Part shown: piece by piece, positions 48,501 to 57,500 of the stretch
Layout of the letters: each line of letters opens with the position of its first letter
Position numbering within the stretch: the stretch's first letter is position 1
Assembly: GCF_028389875.1 (NCBI RefSeq)
Contig: NC_084676.1
Location: 2,604,001 to 2,668,000, forward strand
Direction: 5' to 3'
Length of the DNA: 64,000 nucleotides
Source: Rhea pennata
Lineage: Eukaryota > Chordata > Aves > Rheiformes > Rheidae
Program-made: the position numbers and the translations under genes
The notes under the pieces: generated by a model
The model's input: the letters and a program-made list of their open reading frames with translations, nothing else
The model's database searches: none
Told to the model about the DNA's origin: nothing

Positions 48501-51500
48501 AATGGCAACATTTTGAAATGGCATCTCAGCTTATCATAGGATTCCAGGTGCTAAGGCTTAAAGAAAAGTCTTAGACATCCTAAGAGTTGACAACATGGAG
48601 GACTGGTGCAGGGATGCCTTGGCATACATTCAAAAACAAAAAGAAAAACCTTTCAGCTGAGAAACTAAAACTAGAGACTCTCTGCAACACCTACAGTGCT
48701 GCGATAGCGAAGTCAGTGCAATACACTCCTCCAGCACCAACCTAACTCTGTCCGCAACCATCCTAACTCTACCCACTAAGGAAGGCACCTCTGAGTCAGT
48801 CCACAAGCTGCAGCCTCCCACCAGTTCACCAGGTCAGAACTAACACAGCCACAAGGCTTCAGCCAGCTCCCCAGGAGGCAAATGCCAGAGACAGAAGGTA
48901 GGAGACAGGAAGAAAAACAGTCTAGAGACCTTTACAAATCTCATCCATCAAGGCCTCAATGAAACAAAGCATTCCAGGGTGTCTTAACTCTTTAAGCAGC
49001 TTCAGAAACCAATTCAAACGTTTTTTCTCTGCCAAGAAAGAGCTAGAGGCTGGGGAATGACTCCACTTATATTGCCTGGCATTTTCACATAAGAGCAAAT
49101 GAAGGTTCCCTAAAGGGTTTGACTTCATCTGTGCACCCTCAGCCCCTCTTCCCATGTCCAGCTAGCCTGGCTCTCAGGTGGATTTTTCTCACCCTGCTTC
49201 ATTCTGGGGAGGGGATGGCCACAGAAGAGCATTCATCCTGGCTGAATATACTCCAGTAGTAATTTGCTCAGAATAAACTTAATATTCCATATTTAACCAA
49301 ATACTTTTACTTCTCAAACTGTTTGTTACCTACTTCCTAGTTTGTTACCTACTTCCTAGCTAATGCTTTTGGGAAAATTGATGTATTTGAAAATCAGTCC
49401 CTACAAAAAATGGGGAAAACCCAAACCACACAACTAGCAAGAACATTGATACATTGGTGTGTGCCAGATTGTCACACATTAGCATCGTTAAAACTGTTGC
49501 TGTTTCATTTCAGGTACTGCAACCTCCACAGAACCGTCTGCCCACACTGTAGCAGGTACCATTTGGATTTTAATCTTGTTTTAGAAGTCCATTTGGATGT
49601 GTGTGTGCATTGCCACGTGTGGATGCAGATGGAGAGATCACAAATGGGAACCAGATTCAAACCCCTCCCATCTGCTAAAGTGCCTTTTCACGGGACCCTG
49701 CACTGCCCAGTTCTGCATGCCACATTTATAACCAATTCCCCTCACTCTCCAAGGCCTGTAGAGAAGACACCTAACCCCAGATACGTGACCCTGGCAGCTC
49801 CCTATTTTCTGCTCTCTCTGCCCAGCCTTGTCTGGATGAGAGGGGTACCCCATTTCATGAGGCGTCTCAAAAGCAGAGGGAGTGAAGGACGGAAGGTAAG
49901 GTTGCCCCTTTCTTCTCAGCTGTTTCCTAGCTATTCTCTGGTAACAGGCCTTCCTTTGCCCATGCCTTCTACACCCACATCAATGACAAATGCTCTCCTT
50001 GGCACTTCTTTCTCCTGCCACTCCTCAGCTTTATCAGGTATAACAGCCTCTTTCTGTTCCATCCTTTAAACTTCCTTAAGGGGATCCCATCAACAAGGAG
50101 CACCTGTGTAGAAGATGTCTCCTCCATGACTCTCTGCTTGTGTTACAGGTCAGTCTCAAACAACAACGCACAGCCCTGAACTAAAGAACCATACCTCAGG
50201 TAATGCATACCAAAGGAGAAGTACTTTGTGCCTCCCCCTTCCCCCCTCCAAGGGTTGTTACGGACACCCCATGTCAGTGGATGGTGACTATCAGAGCTCT
50301 TCTGAAGAGCTGAGAGTGCAGCTACACTGCTTTGGGACCCTGAGGGCATCCTGGCAGGCTTGTAAATGCTCTGTATGTACATCAGTCCTTTTAGGCTGTC
50401 CAGAAGCAGGTTAAAAGAGTATAGTGGTGGGGAGGAAGAAGATTTTGTCATACGAAGGAAGAAGAGGATTTTGTGGCATTAAGGGCTTGTGATCCAGCCA
50501 GGTTACCCCAAAAGGATCAAGGGATAAGGGTAAGAATGGGGAAAATCACCAAACAGAGTGGGGAGAAGCAGGGTCACAACACAGATAGGATCCTCATGGA
50601 GAGGGGTAAACCCTGGGTTTGGAGCTACTACTTCGCGTGCGTGCAAGGGATGCACGCCCCCAAACCCAGCCAAGGCGGCAGGTTGGGCTGCATCTGCGTC
50701 ACTGTGTCCTGTCATCACACACTTTGCTAAGAGGCCGTCTAGTGCAAGGACTGTTCGGTCTGAGTGTAGTATGTGCATGTACAGCCCCTCACGGTCAGGT
50801 CTGGCCTTGGTTCTTGAGCACTGTTGTAACGGAAGTAGCAGTAATAAAGCCATTGTTATGAGTTTCCCCATATTACATTTACTTCTTGTTTATTGTTATT
50901 GATTTCTTGATAAGTCTGACTACACTTTTTTTTTAAATAACTACCAATTTCCAGTGTTTTGCACACCCTCAGCACCTCACATACAAAGCAGGCTAATGTG
51001 CTCCCCATTCCCCTAAGAGGAAAAGGGAGGCACAAAGAGGCATTTTTTAGGGAATTTAGGGAATTTTTAGGCAATTTAGGGAGGCACCCTAAACAGCACG
51101 ATGCTTGTGACAGTACAAGGTCACAACATTGCCTTAGGTTTAACCTAGTCGTTAAAGATGACTGTTTTGCTTTGTTATCTATCTCCACAGAATCAGCAAT
51201 CAAATCACTCTCAATGGCAGATGATATTTAAATAGTATGAACCTCTGCAGAGTTCCCTTACTTTATTCTCATTTTTCCTGCTGCAGCTGCCTTCAGGACA
51301 GCCCCATGTGTCATGGTCATATAGGAGCCCTGGAAGTAGGAACAGTGAGTTGTTAGCAAAGCGTTACATGTTTCAGTCTGCAAATATACCAAAACCAAAT
51401 AACATGCAATGGGATCTCTTCAGCTCCAGACTCTTATCTGTTCTTCCACTGACAGATCTCTGGAGATGTAATTCCTACTCTGTCTGAAAATTTCTGTTCT

Positions 51501-54500
51501 AAACATAACGCCACCCTTCAAAGAAACCCCCAAATTTAAAAGAAAAAGTCAAATTCCCCAAAATGTGCCCAGCACTCGACATGTTTGAGATTCTGTTCCT
51601 ATGCATTGCAAAAGAAGAAACTTACTCCTAAACATAAATATTCTCATGAAACATTTTGTTGAAAAAAGAGGAAAAAAACCTAAAAAGTCAAAAACTTAAA
51701 ACTGGTTTTGCTCCTTTTTCATCTTTACTGTAAATCCCTGAGAAGTTGAGACAAATAACTTGCCTATAAAATCAAACTTGGTGATCCACTCTTCCTCGCA
51801 GGAAGTTTATGGAAAGCTTTTTCCTTCCTACCATGTCGTTCTACATGCATGAGGTTCATGTTCTCACTACATTGCTTTGAACATCAAGTTGAAAAAAAAA
51901 TGCCAAAGCCTTCAGTCCATTGCAAGAATTGAACTATTCGTGCTGTTTAGTGACTCCTAGCGAAATGAAACATAAAAGCTAGCGTGTCAAAACAAGTAAG
52001 CCAGCATGTTGGTGCCTGGAAGCTCTAGCTAGTTAATGTGATGAAAATACTTATTTTAAAAGTGAAAAAAAAAAAGTGGTAGCAAAACTAGACTGAACTT
52101 TTGCCATGCACCTCTTGAGTTGTCAGCTCAGCACCTCTTTATACCCGACTGGCCTTGCCAGAAAGGCAAAAGTTAATGCCAAAGCACCAAAGCTTGAGCA
52201 GAACTAAGGATTTTTTTTGTCTGTGCTGCTCAATGTTTCGTCTAGTAGGTTTTCCATAATCTCCAAGGGGCCTGAGATTTCACTTCAAAAAAACATACCG
52301 AACATTTCTGAACAGAACCCGTAGTACATAGAGCTATTTCAATTAACCCTGAGCTTACTCTACAGAGCCTTCAACTTCAGTAAAGTCAGCAACAACAGCT
52401 CACTTGAATATCACCACTTTGGGCCTGGTTAATACAACCAAAAGCTCTACCACTTCTACAACAACATTAACATCATCCGTGCCGGGTAAGTGCCTGCAAC
52501 TGCCTTCATATAACTATGGAAAACCAATAAATTATTGCTTCTGCAGGATCAGTGCTCCTGTTTGTGAACCCTCCCTTTTGCAAGAGATTTTGAAGGCATC
52601 AGAAAGTCTGGGCTACTTCATACCACGTGAATTGCTCAGTGCTAGCACTCTTTTGAAGCGGTCTCACCATCTTGCTGATGGAAGTCGCTCGTTCCAGCTC
52701 CCCAAAAGCACAGGGCTGAACTCAGCCATGATCTGGAGCAAGTCCACGCCAGGAAAGCCAGATGGCATTCTGTACCAGGTGATGCTCTCAGAAAGAGTTA
52801 TAGGCACCCACAGTCTTCCTAGTACAGCTCTCCCAAAGCTCACATCTTAGGCACGCTCTTTCCAATGATTGTGTGAGCTAGACATGGCTTGTGAGCCGGA
52901 TGGCTTTATTTATGCTTGGAGGGGAAGTTTCATGCCTAGAAACAAAGTTCTTTGCCAAGGAACCCAACAGCTCTCCAGAACCCTTGAAACTGTTATTAAT
53001 TATGCTAAGTCTCCTTTCCTATGTTTTCTTTATCCAGATGAAAAGTCTAATGGAAGCAGAAAACCAGCAACCTCATCAACTCAAGGTATTTTGTTTTTAT
53101 TACAGAGGATTGATAAATTTAGACAATGTTTCACTGCAATTAACTTCCTTCATTTACATGGTGCAGGTTATTTAAGCACTAGTCTTTATCTTGGGGTTGA
53201 GCCATCAGTAATACCCCAAATCAGCTCTAGTATCCTTACAATCAGTCAGTAAAACAGAAGACCAAATTCACTTAACATCCTCTGACTGATAACTTCAACA
53301 GCTGAAAGATTAATCTACATTTAGAAATAAGGTGGTCCTTTTAACACCCTCAAAAAAAAATCCCTCTTTTGTTTTGACAGTTTGTTTAACCCTGCTTGTA
53401 AGCAAAAAGTAGAGAATTCAGTAAGACTTTTCTCAGAATAACAGCAGGAATCCAGGAAAGTCAGTGGGAAGACTTAAATCTAATAACTGCATTGATTCTT
53501 CATTTTAAAGATTCAGACCCAAGAATTTGCACTGATCAAGAATGAGAAACTCCACTGCTTCTCTGCCTACCTCCCAAAGCTTCCCCAAATTTCACTCATG
53601 TAAAGTTAAAATCCTGGGGTCAGCTCTGCCTGCACAGATGTCCAACCAGCATGTCTGGGCCCAGCTAAGCCAAGAATCCTTTAATTAAAGCAGATTAATA
53701 CTAGTTATAATGCTGCTTTATCAGAAAAACGCAATATATCTTTGACTACAGAAATGCTGCTGATACTTCCAGAAGTATCAGCAGAAGCCTCCTGTTGTGT
53801 GGGACCCAATATTTCCCAAGAAATGGGTATCCAGGCCAGGCTCAAACCGCAGTTTCTCTCTACTCACTGTAGCTAAAAGAATAATTTCAGAATGAAACAA
53901 AGGGTTTGATAGCCATTAAAAAAAATTATACAGAAGCACACCATTTTTCAGGACTATTCTGCTCCATGCAGTTACTGGTTTCTGAACAAGTTAAATTTGT
54001 TCTTTCAGAAAAAAGAGGTTTTTTTGAGGACATGCTTCATCTATGCCAAGATTCTTCATTAACCGCAAAAATTTTTCTTCTTCATATCTAGAGTGAAGTC
54101 AATTTGAATCCATATTTTACTTTAACGTGCTGGAAGGCTTTATTCCTATATTTGCAAGTAGTTCTCTTCCACATCTTGGTTTCATATTTCCACTCTTTCT
54201 TCTGACTTTGTACAAAATGATACTTTAAAACATTGATATTTTCTGCAAGATGGGAATCCAGTTTCTGTGGGAGCCCATAGGACAGCTGCACTCCTCTTCA
54301 GAACAACAGTAGCTGTTTTACAGTCTTCAGGTAGCACGTAGCTGTGGCCAATTTCTTGGGAGGAGGGAGAGGATGGGAAAGGAAGAAAGGAGATCCTACT
54401 TGACCTACAAATGATCTTCTGAAGTCCTGAAGTATCAATTTTAACATCCTGACAATGCTTGTAGCTGTTTAATAAGGTCAAGGCAGATAATTAGTTCTGG

Positions 54501-57500
54501 CTTTTCAACATACCAATCAAAAAATCAAGGGACGTATCACTGTACAAGTGAAATACATAGGCTGGCTTTAAAATTGCCTACATAAGCATTGGAAGCAGCT
54601 GTCACAAACCAAAGAGCTTCATATAAGCCAGTTCATCCCACCGAGAACTGGAGTCCTTGGCTGAACAACCCTCTACACTGCCACAGCTAGACTACATATG
54701 GTCTGCACAGAAACAGCTCTTCTTTTGGGTAATCTGCTCAACCCGAGAAGACTGGTGGCTAGTCAAGGCAGGAAAGGTGCTAGTATGAGAGTTAGAGTTC
54801 ATAAAAGGAGGGAGACAGGACAGACTCCATCCTCAAATACACCACCAGATCAATCCCTCTACCTACCATGCTCAGCTTTCTCATTGCTATCCCAGCAGAA
54901 GATACTCAAATCAGCTCACCTCAGCGTAGCTTACATATTTCCAGATAACATATCCAGTAATTCCAAGTCCAAGGTATGTCAACCGGTCAACTCACACCCA
55001 TATTCTGCAGAAGTTCTAAAAATACAATCTGATTAGAGAAAACACAGTCTGATCTAAAATTTGTGAGCAAGGGCAAATCTGTAACCTTCTCAGTCCACTG
55101 CTCCAGTATTTAATTGTTGTATCTGCCTGAAAACTGTTGGGATTGCAGAAACTGAATCTGAACAGTTCCCCTGAGTTTTCTTTAGATATGGCAAATAGTA
55201 CAAAGTATATTTGGTGAGAAGGTTTCACTCTGAAAACGAATACCCTATTTTCTTTGACATCCCCATCATTACTGTGAAACTATTCTTTTCTCTAGCACTT
55301 CCATTAATTCTTTTGGTTGTTACACTGTCTTCAGGTACATGTCTCATGCTCTATGTTTCCTCTGTCCAGGTCAAGAGCCCAAGAGAAGCAAGATTACTAC
55401 AACCTCAGCAGTTCAAGGTGCTTTCTCCTTGCACAGAGAAATAAGTAACACTGGATGTTTTACAGTCCTTCTCACAGCCAACAACGCCATCATACTGCTA
55501 TCTTCAAGGCAGCATGGTGAAGAGCTAACCAGAACACCTGAGGGCTACTGGTTCTTCCATCTAGTCCTCGAAAAATCTGTAAAGCTGCACAGAAACAGCT
55601 CTTCTTTTGGGCAATCTGCTCAACCTGAGAAGACTGGTGGCTAGTCAAGGCAGGAAAGGTGCTAGTATGAGAGTTAGAGTTCATAAAAGGAGGGAGACAG
55701 GACAGGCTCCATCCTCAGATACACCACCAGATCAATCCCTCTACCTACCATGCTCAGCTTTCTCATTGCTACCCCAGCAGAAGATACTAAGTGTGAGAAT
55801 ATCACTTGCTGACAGAGATTGCTGATAAAAGGGGCCTCACTAAGGCAATCTCTGATGCCTGCTTAGGTCTTGGTCACTTTGCTGTTAATGTTGATGGAGC
55901 TGGTCCAGGATCCACTGTTATTCTCTTCAATAAGGTGAAGTGATAAGCCCTGTAACTTTGCTAGGAATTGTCTTCTCACCTTGGAAGAAAATCTTTATAT
56001 AAAGCTAAATTTTCCCTCCCTCTCACAGGCATCTTACAAACAGTTACTCCAACACCAGAGTCCTCTGGCTACCTGCCCACGCCGACTCCTACAGATGGTA
56101 AATCACCACTGACAGTGGCAGCTTTTGGTAAGGTCTTTTTTGATCTGGGTAAACAAGGGGAGTTCTGTTTTGCCAAGACAGTCGATTTTGGAGACCTAGC
56201 TTCAGCAGTTAGGCTTCCCTGGGAAACAACTCCTCCGTTTTCCTCTTCAGTATGCCCAATTTTGAAGTCTGAGTGCAAGGGAAAACCCTCCAAAAAAAAA
56301 AAAAAAAAGAAAAGAAAAAAGAAACAAAGAAAGAAAAAGATTTGTCATCAGGTAGTAAAGAATCTAAGTAACAGTTACTCCCATTCATGCCTAAAATACC
56401 ACAGACAGGCATTCTGAAAGTCCATCGCGGCATACCTGAACTTGGGATCTTGTTTCCACCAGTATTTGTCCCAGCTACATTCCAGCTCTGTGTTAAAGCA
56501 AGAGGCACAAATTATCCCATGCCATGCCCTGGTTTCCCTAACAGGGTGTAGAATAAATATGCTACCTGCCCAGAAGCTTAGACAACCTTCTTTTTCTCCC
56601 CTGCGAACCTGCTGGGGTTGCATTCCCAGCCCTGCCTTACTGCTTTCACCCATACATTTTATGTCTCGCTTGGCAGGGAGCAATCAAGTCCTCCGCATCC
56701 TTCAGAGATTGTGTAAGGATGGAGCAAGAGATGCCATACCTTAATCTGTCAATAGCTTTGAAGATAGGCATGGGTTAGGCTTAAGACACCCACTCTTCCC
56801 TGGGCTCTGCTGCCTCCCCAAAGAACAAAAACAATTTGCACATTTTCACTGCACTACAGGAAAACCATATTTCAGAAGCTTTTACCAAAAAAGTGTTAAA
56901 TTCATAAGTATCATTGCTTTATATCCTCCAAGGGCAGTCAAAAGGAGTCTTGAAGCAAGATCCTTGTGCAAAGAACAGTTTGATTTATAGAGGCTAAATA
57001 TCAGAATCAAACCTGTGTTTGGCCATTGGTTTATGAAACCGGTAACAATTTTTTCACAATCTCTAGCTTCTCTCTCCCCTTTACATTATGTTTTTATCTG
57101 ACTTTACAAATGTTTAAGATAAGATTTCTCAACTAAGAGACATAATGACCCAAATCAACCCCTCGTGTAATCCAGTTGACTTCTGCCCTCTTGGCACTGT
57201 ACCCATTTATCAAAAGGCCTTTGATGCTAAAACTTGAGATAAAGCCATTCACTCCAGTCATTATTTACTTCTCTGGATGTTACATGCCCTGTTCATTTTA
57301 CAGATAAATGATGCATTGCTTTCAGACTCAAATTTTTCATTGAGGCAAAGTCCCTCCACAACCCAAGCAGCCAAGGGCAGGCACACTACCACCATATCAA
57401 TGGCAGACGATTCTTTCCTCCATCCCCAGGTGTCATCAGCTTCATAGTCATCCTGATAGTGGTTGTGATCATCCTTGTCAGCGTGGTCAGCCTGAGGTTC

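Noticed and set aside
51287-51350. Possible exon after the strong acceptor CCTGCTGCAG
   Set aside because: In phase 1 the frame meets a stop before any good donor.
54945-54973. Possible ECSCR mini-exon after repeat copy A (ATTTCCAG ... CAAGGTATG)
   Set aside because: 29 bp would break the phase-1 pattern and shift the frame.
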